A stretch of 42,037 nucleotides of DNA from a filamentous cyanobacterium CCP3 (GCA_003022385.1 PYGV01000015.1:1-42037); one strand, 5' to 3'. Shown: positions 18,415 through 26,089, counted from the first letter of the stretch. Program-made: numbers and translations. The notes: a model not told the origin generated them from the letters alone.

Positions 18415-19431
18415 GTGCCAAGAACCAATGATTTAGAACGTTCCATTGGGAACGGGGTAGGACTACGGGGTACAGCAGGCCAGCGGATTAGGTCGCTACT
18501 GCTGGGGCTGACGCTCTTTTTAGTCCTCACCCTGGGATTTAGCGGTGGGGCACAGGCGGCTGCTAAAGGATCTGCTGTGGAGACTTCTGCGATCGCGGCT
18601 AACCGAACCACCTCTACCGAATCCACTGCGACGCGATCGCCCGCTTCAGTCTCAGCCCCGGCAATACCGGCCATGCCGCCAGATGTGCAGCGCATTCTGG
18701 AGCGAGGCAAGCTGACGGTGGCCGTATTGGGGCAGGACAACGCTCCTTTTTTTATGGACGAGCAGGGACAACTCAGCGGCTTAGATATTCAGCTGGCACA
18801 AGCTCTGGCAGACCAGTTAGGCGTCAAGTTGGACATCACCCGCTCGGCCCAGACCTTTGATCAGGTGGTCGATGCGGTCTATGGCCAAAAGGCCGACCTG
18901 GCGATTTCAAAGATCAGCCGTACGCTCAAGCGGGCGCAGCGGGTGCGGTTTTCGCGGCCCTACCTGCGCATGCGCCAGGGGCTACTGGTCAACCGTCTGC
19001 AAATGGCGGAGCAAACCCAGGGGCGATCGATGGTCGAAACCATCCGCGATCTGCGGGGTCAGGTTGGTGTGATCAAGGGGTCGTCCTACGTCGGCTTCTT
19101 GAAGCAGAAGTTTCCCCAGGCCAGCATTGTGGAATACCCCGCCTGGGAAGACATTGTAGAGGCCGTGGTGCGAGGCGATATTCTGGCCGCTTACCGCGAT
19201 GAGCTGGAAATCAAAAAGGTGGTGCGCACCCGGCCCGATGTAGCTCTGCAACTGCAAACCATTGCCCTCACCGACACTCAAGATTCGCTGGCGGTGGTGC
19301 TGCCCTGGAGCAGTAGCCACCTGCTGGCCTTTGTCGACCAGTACCTAGATACCCTCACCGCTCAGTACACCGTGGATACGGTGCTTGACGAATACGCCGA
19401 CTACTGGGCTACCCAGCGCCCCCAACCGTAG
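18415..19431 (+). CDS. amino-acid-type periplasmic binding protein (SBP family 3)
   Basis: A 338-residue exported binding protein. Residues 26-49 (hydrophobic, ending GGAQAAA) form a signal peptide or anchor, followed by a Ser/Thr/Ala-rich linker to about 88. The binding domain (about 97-332) begins GKLTVAVLGQDNAPFF and has the family signature SGLDIQLAQALADQLG. Such proteins usually serve polar amino acid ABC importers, yet no ABC permease or ATPase is near. The start is GTG at 18415 behind a strong AGGAGAAGG site that overlaps the racemase stop. The next gene, an SDF symporter, begins 3 or 27 bases after its stop. Confidence 0.87.
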   Translation: MPRTNDLERSIGNGVGLRGTAGQRIRSLLLGLTLFLVLTLGFSGGAQAAAKGSAVETSAIAANRTTSTESTATRSPASVSAPAIPAMPPDVQRILERGKLTVAVLGQDNAPFFMDEQGQLSGLDIQLAQALADQLGVKLDITRSAQTFDQVVDAVYGQKADLAISKISRTLKRAQRVRFSRPYLRMRQGLLVNRLQMAEQTQGRSMVETIRDLRGQVGVIKGSSYVGFLKQKFPQASIVEYPAWEDIVEAVVRGDILAAYRDELEIKKVVRTRPDVALQLQTIALTDTQDSLAVVLPWSSSHLLAFVDQYLDTLTAQYTVDTVLDEYADYWATQRPQP

Positions 19432-19458
19432 TTTTTGACAAATAACCCGGCAACCCCC

Positions 19459-20742
19459 ATGGTTACTTCTCTAAAAGCTTATATTCCCCGGCAGGTCTCG
19501 ATTGAGTGGTTGCGCAGCCCCTGGGCCATTGTGATTAGCAGTGGGTTAGGAGTTTACGTTGGCACAACCCAGCCCCAGGTAGCCGCATGGATGGCTCCCT
19601 TTGGCACCCTTTACCTGGGACTGCTGAAGATGTGCGTGCTGCCAATTTTACTGTCGGCCATTACCAACAGCCTGGGAAGGCTGATGCAAAGCCACGACGC
19701 GCGGCAGTATGTGCAGCGGATTGCCGTGGTGTTTCCGCTGAGTTTGCTGATGGTGAGCGCGATCGCCGTAGCCGTAGCCGCGATCGCTGGCCCAGGTCGC
19801 GACCTGAGCATAGAAACCCTGCAAACCCTCGGGGTGCTGGTGAACCAGTCTGGGGTTGATTTGGAGATGGCCCTCAGCGGCCCCATTCCTGAAGCGGCGA
19901 CTGGCGGCGTGACCACCCTGGTCGACAGTATGGTGCCCGACAATATTTTTGCCGCCCTCAGCGAAGGTCAAACCCTCAAGGTGCTGCTGTTTGCGATGAT
20001 TTTTGGGGTCTCGCTGGGGCTAGTTAAAGCGCCCTCTACAGCGGCGCTGTTTGATACCCTCGATAGCCTTTATCAAGCATTCAACAAAGTGATTCACGGG
20101 TTGACGTACCTGCTGCCCTTTGGTCTGTGCAGCCTGCTGGCCTACCAGCTCTCCCAGGTAGGAATCGAGGTGCTGCTGTCGATGGTAGATTTTGTGGCGG
20201 TGGCGATCGCCACCTTTGCCCTGGTGTATGCCATCAGCACCCTGATCCTCTGGCGGCGATCGGGTCAGAACCTGTGGTCTACCCTACTCGCACTCAAGGA
20301 TCCCACCATTCTGTCCCTGGCTACCTCCAGCAGCCTGGCCTGCCTGCCTGCTGCCATCACCAGCCTGAGCGAAAACCTCAAATTTGACTCCCAAACGACC
20401 AACCTGGTCACGCCCTTAGCCATTACCCTCTGCCGCTTTGGATCCGTCATTTACTTTGCTCTGGCCACGCTATTTGTAGTGCAGCTCTACCAGCGTGAGT
20501 TAGGACCGGCTGGGCTGGGCATAGTAATCATAGGCTCGATTTTGGCGGGTATGGCGACCTCCGGCGTAACCGGCATTCTCACCCTGACCATGCTGGGCCT
20601 AGTGCTCGACCCGCTCAAGCTGCCCCTGGAAGCAGTGCTGGTGCTCTTTATCGCCATCGATCCTTTAATGGATCCATTTCGTACCCTGGGCATTGTGCAC
20701 ACGGGGATGGCGGCGACGGCACTTATAGCCAATCGGGAGTGA
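19459..20742 (+). CDS. SDF (dicarboxylate/amino acid:cation symporter) family transporter
   Basis: A 427-residue transporter of the GltP/GltPh family. The third segment LGLLKMCVLPILLSAI and the hairpin motif SSSLACLPA (290-298, canonical SSSxxTLP) are clear. Helix 8 keeps Asp405, Arg408 and Thr409 in DPFRT, equivalent to GltPh Asp394, Arg397 and Thr398, which bind the amino group and side-chain carboxylate of aspartate. But the NMDGT Na+-site motif of helix 7 is CRFGS (325-329), and the Asn and Asp that follow RT in helix 8 are missing. The coupling ion may thus differ. ATG 19459 is chosen; TTG 19435 is also in frame. Co-transcribed with the binding protein. Confidence 0.82.
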   Translation: MVTSLKAYIPRQVSIEWLRSPWAIVISSGLGVYVGTTQPQVAAWMAPFGTLYLGLLKMCVLPILLSAITNSLGRLMQSHDARQYVQRIAVVFPLSLLMVSAIAVAVAAIAGPGRDLSIETLQTLGVLVNQSGVDLEMALSGPIPEAATGGVTTLVDSMVPDNIFAALSEGQTLKVLLFAMIFGVSLGLVKAPSTAALFDTLDSLYQAFNKVIHGLTYLLPFGLCSLLAYQLSQVGIEVLLSMVDFVAVAIATFALVYAISTLILWRRSGQNLWSTLLALKDPTILSLATSSSLACLPAAITSLSENLKFDSQTTNLVTPLAITLCRFGSVIYFALATLFVVQLYQRELGPAGLGIVIIGSILAGMATSGVTGILTLTMLGLVLDPLKLPLEAVLVLFIAIDPLMDPFRTLGIVHTGMAATALIANRE

Positions 20743-20802
20743 GGCAGAGATGTAAACACGCAGTGCCTTACCGCAAGGCGGAGATGAATGAATTTAAAAT
20801 TC

Positions 20803-20845
20803 AAAGTGCAAAATTTTGAATTCTCAATTTTGAATTTTGCACTTT
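20803..20845. repeat. A+T-rich inverted repeat
   Basis: AAAGTGCAAAATT (20803-20815) is the exact reverse complement of AATTTTGCACTTT (20833-20845), with internal copies of TTGAATT and CAATTTTG. It lies between the symporter and the receptor genes and could fold as a 13-bp stem, as a terminator or mRNA processing site. Confidence 0.65.
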
Positions 20846-20850
20846 ACACT

Positions 20851-20890
20851 CCCCCTTCCTCACCCCCTCACCCACATCACCTTACCCACC
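20851..20890. repeat. C-rich tract abutting a start codon
   Basis: Runs of five C (20851, 20863) and three C (20871, 20885) separated by T/A/C spacers lead straight to the ATG at 20891. It resembles the tracts before 14032 and 16248, although the last loop is long for a quadruplex. No Shine-Dalgarno sequence is present. Confidence 0.4.
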
Positions 20891-22366
20891 ATGCCCCTCC
20901 CCTTCCGTCTCCCCAAACCTCCCGGCTTAAAGGCCACGCTGGTCGCAGCCATGCTGCTGACGGTAGGGACTACGGCGGCGATCGTCTATGTGCCCTGGTC
21001 GCTGGTGTCTAAGCGCAACATTGACACCATCGTTGATCAGGTGAATCAGGAGATTACGTTGGGCACCTCTCAGGAGGTGGAAAAGCTGTTTAACAATGCG
21101 GAATCGGCGCAGTCGCTCTTAAATAGCAGCCTGGGCCAGAATCTAATTGACTTGACCAGCGCTCAAGATCGAGAGCTATTTTTGCTCAGCGTGCTGCGGG
21201 CCAACCCCAACTTTACCTGGGTGCAGTATGGGGATGCTGAGGGTGATTTTTATGGGGCACAGCGCACTGCCGATGGGCGACTCCACTTTCACCTGCGCGA
21301 TTGGGATGGGGCGAGCAAAAGCACGACGGCTACGGTCAACACCTATGCGATCGAGACGGGTGGTTTAAAGCGGGTCACCACTGAGACGCACAAGATGGAT
21401 CCACCTTTCTTTGCGCCGGATCGTCCCTGGTACAGAAACGCCCTGGAATCTCCCCTGAAGCAAGCCTGGACGGTGTACGTCTACCGCTCAACTCAGACGC
21501 CAGGGCTGGATGCTACAACGGCGCTGGTCAATCCGAAGGGCGAAATTTGGGGCGTGATTGGGGTAGGCATAGAGCTGACTCAGCTTTCGGAGTACTTGCA
21601 GCAGCTGCAAAACAACCACAGCGGCGAGGCGTTTATCATCAACGCCCGGCAGGAGCTGATTGCCTCGACCGATGTGGCCGAAGTGATGCCGCCCCAGGGG
21701 CAAGACTCAGCGAACCCTCGGCTACAGCAGCTTGAGACCGTGGAAAACCCTCTGTTGCGTATTGCCAGCAAAACTTTGCGAGAGCAGGGGATAGACCTGG
21801 AGGGTTTGTCGGACCTGCGGCGATTTGCGTTTAAGGATCCGGTGACTGGAGAACGCTATTTGATTTCGTTTACCCGACTGGAACAGCTCGATTGGGTGGT
21901 GGGCACAGTCATTCCTGAGGCCAGCTACCTAGTAGAAGTGAACCGCAACAAGCGAATGCTGCTGGGGGTAATCGCTATTTTTACGGGGCTGACGGCAGGG
22001 GTGGCGGTGCTGATGGCCGATCGCCTGATCGCGCGCCCGGTACTTGGTATTGCTCGCACGGCGGCAAACATTGAGGCCGAGAAGTTTGAGCTGGGGCAGC
22101 TGGGAGCGATCGCCCGCCGTACCGACGAAATCGGCCAGCTGGCCCGCGTGTTTGACCGCATGGCCCAGCAGGTCTACAGTCGCGAGCAACGGCTGAAGCA
22201 GCAGGTGCGTGACCTGCGGATTGAAATTGATGAAGCCAAGCGCCAGAAGCAGGTCAAAGAAATTGTCGAAACCGATTTCTTTCAGGATCTGACGGCCAAG
22301 GCCCAGGCATTGCGCAACCGTAACAGCGCGGCTAAACCTGCCGCTGTGGAAGCCAAAAGAGTCTGA
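20891..22366 (+). CDS. Cache-HAMP transmembrane receptor without output domain
   Basis: A 491-residue membrane sensor. The first membrane helix is at about 14-36 and the second at 356-375. Between them lies a double-Cache (dCache) periplasmic domain, with the typical PPFFAPDRPWYRNAL stretch and TTALVNPKGEIWGVIGVGIEL. A HAMP domain (about 376-425, with RPVLGIARTAANIE) leads into a charged coiled coil and the ending IVETDFFQDLTAKAQALRNR. There is no kinase, cyclase or MCP signalling domain, so the protein must pass its signal to a partner. Cache domains often bind amino acids or carboxylates, which suits the uptake genes upstream. An in-frame ATG at 20837 is within the C-rich leader and is disfavoured. 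Confidence 0.83.
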   Translation: MPLPFRLPKPPGLKATLVAAMLLTVGTTAAIVYVPWSLVSKRNIDTIVDQVNQEITLGTSQEVEKLFNNAESAQSLLNSSLGQNLIDLTSAQDRELFLLSVLRANPNFTWVQYGDAEGDFYGAQRTADGRLHFHLRDWDGASKSTTATVNTYAIETGGLKRVTTETHKMDPPFFAPDRPWYRNALESPLKQAWTVYVYRSTQTPGLDATTALVNPKGEIWGVIGVGIELTQLSEYLQQLQNNHSGEAFIINARQELIASTDVAEVMPPQGQDSANPRLQQLETVENPLLRIASKTLREQGIDLEGLSDLRRFAFKDPVTGERYLISFTRLEQLDWVVGTVIPEASYLVEVNRNKRMLLGVIAIFTGLTAGVAVLMADRLIARPVLGIARTAANIEAEKFELGQLGAIARRTDEIGQLARVFDRMAQQVYSREQRLKQQVRDLRIEIDEAKRQKQVKEIVETDFFQDLTAKAQALRNRNSAAKPAAVEAKRV

Positions 22367-22401
22367 CAGCCGCGATCGACTGCCAGACTCTGGGGTCTGA
22401 T

Positions 22402-22596
22402 TTAGAGAATGAACCGCCGTTCACAGAGGTGGTCCTCCCTGGCTTTTTGGTACACCTTGGAGGCCTCTGCCCGGTGATGTCGCGCCAGCGAGTCTTGCTC
22501 CAAAGGCGCTGGCGACTCGGGTGTGGATGACTGGGGCTTTGGCTGCGGCGGGTCGGGTTGGTTAGGGCGTTTGGCAACGCGGAGGTAGAGCAGCAT
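22402..22596 (-). CDS. small hypothetical protein
   Basis: A 64-residue frame, MLLYLRVAKRP at the start, a Pro/Gln/Ser-rich middle, and a charged C-terminal helix RAEASKVYQKAREDHLCERRFIL-type (positions about 43-64; key residues Tyr, Arg-Glu-Asp, Cys, Arg-Arg-Phe). The order (hydrophobic start, disordered middle, compact charged end) and its reverse orientation 35 bases from the end of the receptor gene suggest a real small gene rather than a shadow. An ATG nine codons earlier (22623) is also in frame. No ribosome-binding site is strong. I do not recognise a function. Confidence 0.4.
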   Translation of the reverse strand: MLLYLRVAKRPNQPDPPQPKPQSSTPESPAPLEQDSLARHHRAEASKVYQKAREDHLCERRFIL

Positions 22597-22742
22597 AGTT
22601 TTTCTCGGAACGGTGTTTATCACAGTGCAGGTTGAGTAGCCTGCCGCGATCGCCTTGCTGGCTTCAAAGTCTGCAGGGCAAAGTCAGCCTGTCAAAACCA
22701 GGGGTGACAGACCGATGGGGACAGCGGCAAACCTGGTACCGG

Positions 22743-22788
22743 CTCTGCAGCACTCCCACAGCAGAGTTGCTGTGGGAGTGCTGCAGAG
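22743..22788. repeat. perfect 21-bp hairpin
   Basis: Arms 22743-22763 and 22768-22788 are exact reverse complements, both built around CTGCAG and CTCCCACAGC/GCTGTGGGAG, with the 4-base loop GAGT. No T-run follows on either strand. This is the longest perfect palindrome I found in the window. Confidence 0.85.
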
Positions 22789-23209
22789 CACGGCCTCGGT
22801 ATACTACAACGTAATACATCCGATTCCGGATTGGCGAGGTAAGTTTTTGAGTTGTGGTCTTCATCAAGCTGTCGCGAGCCTGTTTAGGCGCGGTTCTTGA
22901 AGTGAAATTTGCCCTGAAATAGCCGTTCCCTGAGCGGAGTCGTTGGTGAAACCGCCACAAAGGGGCTAGGGAATGGCTGTGGGGGGGATTGTTTGGAGTG
23001 GCGCACCAGCGGCATGAGCCGTTGCTCTAAAACCATATCCTGCATGAACCTAATACCAGTTCTGCAAAGGCAACCTGCCCGTCTAAACTTACAAATTTGT
23101 AGTACGTTTGCCGACTTTGACGACTTGGCTCAAGCGCTCGTCGCCCCGCTGTGTCCACAGCGATTGCTCGTGTTACATGGGTGCGCCATTTCTAGTGGGT
23201 TGGGCGATC

Positions 23210-23247
23210 GCTGCTGACTCTCCAGTGCTCACTGCGGAGTCAGCAGC
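23210..23247. repeat. nested hairpin
   Basis: GCTGCTGACTC (23210-23220) pairs with GAGTCAGCAGC (23237-23247). Inside, CAGTG (23223-23227) pairs with CACTG (23230-23234). A 2-by-2 internal loop separates the two stems and the tip is CT. It lies upstream of the 3' end of the convergent VOC gene and may be its terminator. Confidence 0.7.
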
Positions 23248-23313
23248 TATTGGTTCTGCCCAATCGGTGGATCTTGGCGCATCTATCTCAACGCCTGCCC
23301 TACCGAGCTGTCG

Positions 23314-23715
23314 CTAACTGCAGTTGATCATCCAGGGGGTACCAAATTTATCGACGGCCATGCCGAAGCGCTTGGCCCAAAAGGTTTCTGCCAGGGGCAT
23401 TTGAATTTTGCCGCCCTCGGCCAGGGCATTAAAAATGCGCTCGGCCTCGGCTGGGTCAGGCACCTGGAGCGACACAGAGAATCCTGCTGGAGCCTCGTAC
23501 TGCCCAGGCATGCAGTCGGAGCCCATGATGCCCCAGTCGCCCCAGGTCAGCTGGGTATGCATAATCTTGCTGCCTAACTCTGGGGGAACCTCGCTCTCGG
23601 CGGGGGAGCCCGCAAACCGCATCATCTCGTCCAGCTCGCCACCCAAAATCTGGTGATAGAACGTAAAGGCTTCCTCGCACTGACCGTTGAAAATGAGGTA
23701 GGGATTGACTTGCAT
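23314..23715 (-). CDS. VOC family protein (PhnB-like glyoxalase fold)
   Basis: A 133-residue protein of the vicinal-oxygen-chelate superfamily, PhnB/3-demethylubiquinone-methyltransferase-like group. It has the opening NPYLIFNGQCEEAFTFYHQILGG, a central IMHTQLTWGDWGIMGSD, and the closing block ETFWAKRFGMAVDKFGTPW that marks the group (positions about 8-30, 51-67 and 108-126). Members often bind a metal or are stress-associated; no substrate is known. A good AAGGA site precedes the ATG. It is a lone gene, followed on its strand by non-coding repeats. Confidence 0.87.
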   Translation of the reverse strand: MQVNPYLIFNGQCEEAFTFYHQILGGELDEMMRFAGSPAESEVPPELGSKIMHTQLTWGDWGIMGSDCMPGQYEAPAGFSVSLQVPDPAEAERIFNALAEGGKIQMPLAETFWAKRFGMAVDKFGTPWMINCS

Positions 23716-23860
23716 GACAGGTTCCTTGTGTAAATGAGTTACATCGAACGGAGGGGAACTACTCTAGGGCGCTTCTAGGTAGCGAGCTGAGCAACGCTCA
23801 TCTCTGGCTCTACCAGTTAGTCGAATGGCGAGAGGCGAAATCGACAGAGTGGCTAATGTC

Positions 23861-24442
23861 TCAGTAGTTCATGGTTCTTGTCGGCCTCTGCGGTGGCGCG
23901 GTACTCTCTGTTGGGTTGAGACTGTCCCAATCGGCACGATTTAGACGATGTACCGAGCAGTCATCCTCGCCGAAGCGGCGGTGCTCCAAAAATGTGAACC
24001 CCAGGCGCTCATAGAAACGGTGGGCGCGGGTATTGCTGGTGAGTGGATCAATCAGCACGGCTGTGACTGCGGGGTCGGCAAAGCACCGGGCCAGCGCCAG
24101 TTTCATCATGGTGGTGCCGTAGCCCTGGCCCAAATCTGCTGCTGCGCCAATCCAGATGTCGATCGCCCGCAGGTTAGCCGATACATCTCCCCAGTAGTGG
24201 CTGTCTTCGCGAGCCGGGTCAATGATTTGAATGAAGCCGATGGGGCGACCCGCCAGCTCGGCGATGAGCTGCTCTCGCCAGTCGGGGGTATAGCCCAGCT
24301 CGGTTTCCCAAGCCCAGTCGTCGTTAGGGTCGGCGGCAATCACGTGGGGTTGTTCATCCCAGTGGCGCAGCAGGGGCGCGTCGGCAAGCGACGCTGCTCG
24401 TAACGTAATTGAACCTGGCTTGGTTGAACTGGAGGTAGACAT
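23861..24442 (-). CDS. GNAT acetyltransferase, AAC(6')-like
   Basis: A 193-residue GNAT protein from the start MSTSSSTKPGSITLRAA. The acetyl-CoA-binding P-loop is LGQGYGT (motif A), followed by VLIDPLTSNTRAHRFYERLGF (motif B region), an order shared with aminoglycoside 6'-N-acetyltransferases and related enzymes; the HWDEQPHVIAADPNDDW segment also fits. Whether it acts on aminoglycosides cannot be decided; most chromosomal members have other or unknown substrates. The frame opens 31 codons upstream but that would overlap the reductase gene, so this ATG is preferred. It follows the DHFR-like gene by 89 bases on the same strand. Confidence 0.82.
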   Translation of the reverse strand: MSTSSSTKPGSITLRAASLADAPLLRHWDEQPHVIAADPNDDWAWETELGYTPDWREQLIAELAGRPIGFIQIIDPAREDSHYWGDVSANLRAIDIWIGAAADLGQGYGTTMMKLALARCFADPAVTAVLIDPLTSNTRAHRFYERLGFTFLEHRRFGEDDCSVHRLNRADWDSLNPTESTAPPQRPTRTMNY

Positions 24443-24531
24443 CGCTGTTACCGGGTGACTCAACACTGGTGAACCAGCTCGATGATATTTTAGTTCAATT
24501 GTACCATTTTGCAGGTGAATAAAATAAATCT

Positions 24532-25101
24532 TCAAACTTTATCGGGCGATCGCGGCGGCAAAACGCTGTACCGTAGCTCCGCAAAATTTTCACCGTAGGT
24601 TCGGGCCACATGCAGTTTGAGGGGTGGGTTGACCCGTCGGGGAAACAGCGGCGCGCCACCGCCCAGCGTGACTGAGGCAATCTGCACCACGATTTCATCG
24701 AGCAGTCCGGCATCGTAAAACTGCCCCGCCAGGTCGCCACCGCCGACAATCCACAGGTTTTTCTCCCCGGCGGCGATCGCCATCTCCTGGTGAATGGGTC
24801 GCACATCGCCGCTGACAAAGCGCACGTCGGCACCGGCAATGGTGGGCAACTGACGCGAGGTAAACACCCAGGCGGGCATCGGGTAGGGCCATGGCTGGGG
24901 GTTATCGGCGGCGTCTCCAAAGTCGTGGTTGTAGATCCACTGGTAGGTGGTCGAGCCCATGGCGATCGCCCCCACCCCAGCCAAAAAATCGTCAAACGTG
25001 TTGGGCTCTAGCTCGCCAAACTGAAACAGCCAGTCGAGGGAGTTGTGGGGGTCGGCGATGAAGCCATCCAGGCTAGTTGCTGTGTAAAAGATGGTAGCCA
25101 T
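24532..25101 (-). CDS. dihydrofolate reductase family protein (RibD C-terminal-like)
   Basis: A 189-residue protein of the RibD_C/DHFR-like family. Hallmarks are YTATSLDGFIA (6-16), an NADPH-binding GVGAIAMGSTTYQW block, and the late KNLWIVGGGDLAGQFYDAGLLDEI stretch (split: KNLWIVGGGDLAG / QFYDAGLLDEI) that binds the cofactor. These reductases use NADPH; the substrate of stand-alone members is mostly unknown, and they are not the folate enzyme of the cell by default. ATG 25101 is chosen because the family starts there; an upstream extension of 35 codons has no family match. It lies between the GNAT gene and the broken DUF1772 gene. Confidence 0.85.
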   Translation of the reverse strand: MATIFYTATSLDGFIADPHNSLDWLFQFGELEPNTFDDFLAGVGAIAMGSTTYQWIYNHDFGDAADNPQPWPYPMPAWVFTSRQLPTIAGADVRFVSGDVRPIHQEMAIAAGEKNLWIVGGGDLAGQFYDAGLLDEIVVQIASVTLGGGAPLFPRRVNPPLKLHVARTYGENFAELRYSVLPPRSPDKV

Positions 25102-25133
25102 AGGAGGCGGCTGGCAGAGGAGGTTTGAAACGT

Positions 25134-25433
25134 CTAAAGGGAGATGGTCGGCAGGGCAGCGGCACCCAGGGATGCCACCGTTCGCACATGGCTCCAGAGC
25201 GCCCATGTGGTCAGGTAGTTGGCCCCTAGGGTTGTGCCCTCTGTGCTGTTTGGTTCTACCACAGCCAGAGCGTCATTGAGCGGTACGTTAAAGGCGATCG
25301 TTACCAAAATAGTGCCAAACAGGTATAGCAGGCTACCAATCAGCAGGTAGCCTGCACCGGGTTGATTGCCTCTGGACAAGACGGCGATGAGCAGGGCCAA
25401 GCAGGCCAGGCCCGTGCCAAACGACCATCGCAC
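25134..25433 (-). pseudogene. DUF1772 (anthrone oxygenase-like) membrane protein, 5'-truncated
   Basis: A 99-codon frame that matches only the second half of DUF1772 proteins, normally about 150-160 residues with four membrane helices: helix GYLLIGSLLYLFGTILVTIAF, the signature NVPLNDAL, and the ending TWALWSHVRTVASL (split around residues 28-90). A stop codon lies two codons upstream of the GTG at 25433, and the next gene ends only 24 bases away, so the N-terminal half and promoter are gone. This fits a deletion that fused the 3' half to azoR. It may be expressed by read-through from azoR but is unlikely to work alone. Confidence 0.6.
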
Positions 25434-25456
25434 CAGCTATTGAGTCAATCGTCACA

Positions 25457-26089
25457 TCAGGCCGCAACCAGTTGTGCCACCTGGGCCTGAGCTGCGGCAA
25501 TGGAGGCGGCCAGGCTTTCGCTGCTGTGCTCGTCGTTTTCGACATGCACAAAAGTGATGTCGGTAATGCCAATAAACCCGAACGCCACCCGCAGGTAGGG
25601 GTCTTGGTGGTTCATGTGGCCGTAGCGCTCGCCGGGGCCAAAGCCTGAGCTGCCGCGCGCCGTAATCACAAACATTTTTTTGCCCAAAAGCAGGGGTTTG
25701 TAGGGGTCTTCGGCATCTTCGGGGTCGATCGCAAAGGTGCGGCCCACGCGAACAATCTGGTCAAGGTAGGCTTTAAAGGTGCTGGGCACGCTGAAGTTGT
25801 ACATGGGGAGGCCAATGACTAGAATATCGGCGGCGATCAGCTCGTCGATAAGTTGGTCACTTACCCGAATCGCCTCCCACAGCTCGGGGGTGCGCTGCTC
25901 AGGCGGAGCGTAGGCCGCCACAATCCAGGGTTCATCGACGTGGGGCACGGGCTGGCGACCGACATCGCGGTAGGTAACGGTGTCGGCAGGGTGAGTCTGC
26001 TGCCATGCCTCAACGAATTCGCGGGTGAGGCGGCGAGAGTGAGAGCGATCTCCCCTCGGGCTAGAATCGATGTGCAGAAGGTGCGCCAT
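25457..26089 (-). CDS. azoR: FMN-dependent NADH-azoreductase (quinone reductase)
   Basis: A 210-residue flavodoxin-fold enzyme that reduces quinones and azo compounds with two electrons from NADH. The FMN-phosphate loop is DSSPRGDRSHSRRL (8-21), the middle PMYNFSVPSTFKAYLDQI (95-112) binds the isoalloxazine ring, and ARGSSGFGPGE (144-154) completes the site. Length matches the family (about 200). A GGAGG site precedes the ATG. It is the first gene of a reverse-strand set, behind an AraC-type regulator that is transcribed divergently with Uma2 between them, so stress control is plausible but not shown. Confidence 0.9.
   Translation of the reverse strand: MAHLLHIDSSPRGDRSHSRRLTREFVEAWQQTHPADTVTYRDVGRQPVPHVDEPWIVAAYAPPEQRTPELWEAIRVSDQLIDELIAADILVIGLPMYNFSVPSTFKAYLDQIVRVGRTFAIDPEDAEDPYKPLLLGKKMFVITARGSSGFGPGERYGHMNHQDPYLRVAFGFIGITDITFVHVENDEHSSESLAASIAAAQAQVAQLVAA

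Larger units (their letters stand above)
22597..23313. other. 717-base non-coding region rich in inverted repeats
   Basis: I see no supportable gene: the short frames here have no ribosome-binding site or family resemblance. The region instead holds a perfect 21-bp hairpin (22743-22788), an imperfect pair AGCCGTTCCCT (22921-22931) / AGGGAATGGCT (22968-22978), and a nested hairpin (23210-23247). It may contain a structured RNA or the debris of a small mobile element. Confidence 0.5.

Noticed and set aside
22332-22577. 81-codon reverse-strand frame
   Set aside because: It overlaps both the receptor gene end and the more protein-like frame at 22402-22596.
22632-23317. several short forward frames (60-81 codons) and a 98-codon reverse frame
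   Set aside because: They run through the inverted repeats, lack ribosome-binding sites and have low-complexity or odd residue use.
23861-24442. GNAT gene as an aminoglycoside resistance gene
   Set aside because: The fold and motif order fit AAC(6')-like enzymes, but nothing in the context (integron, transposon) supports a resistance role.
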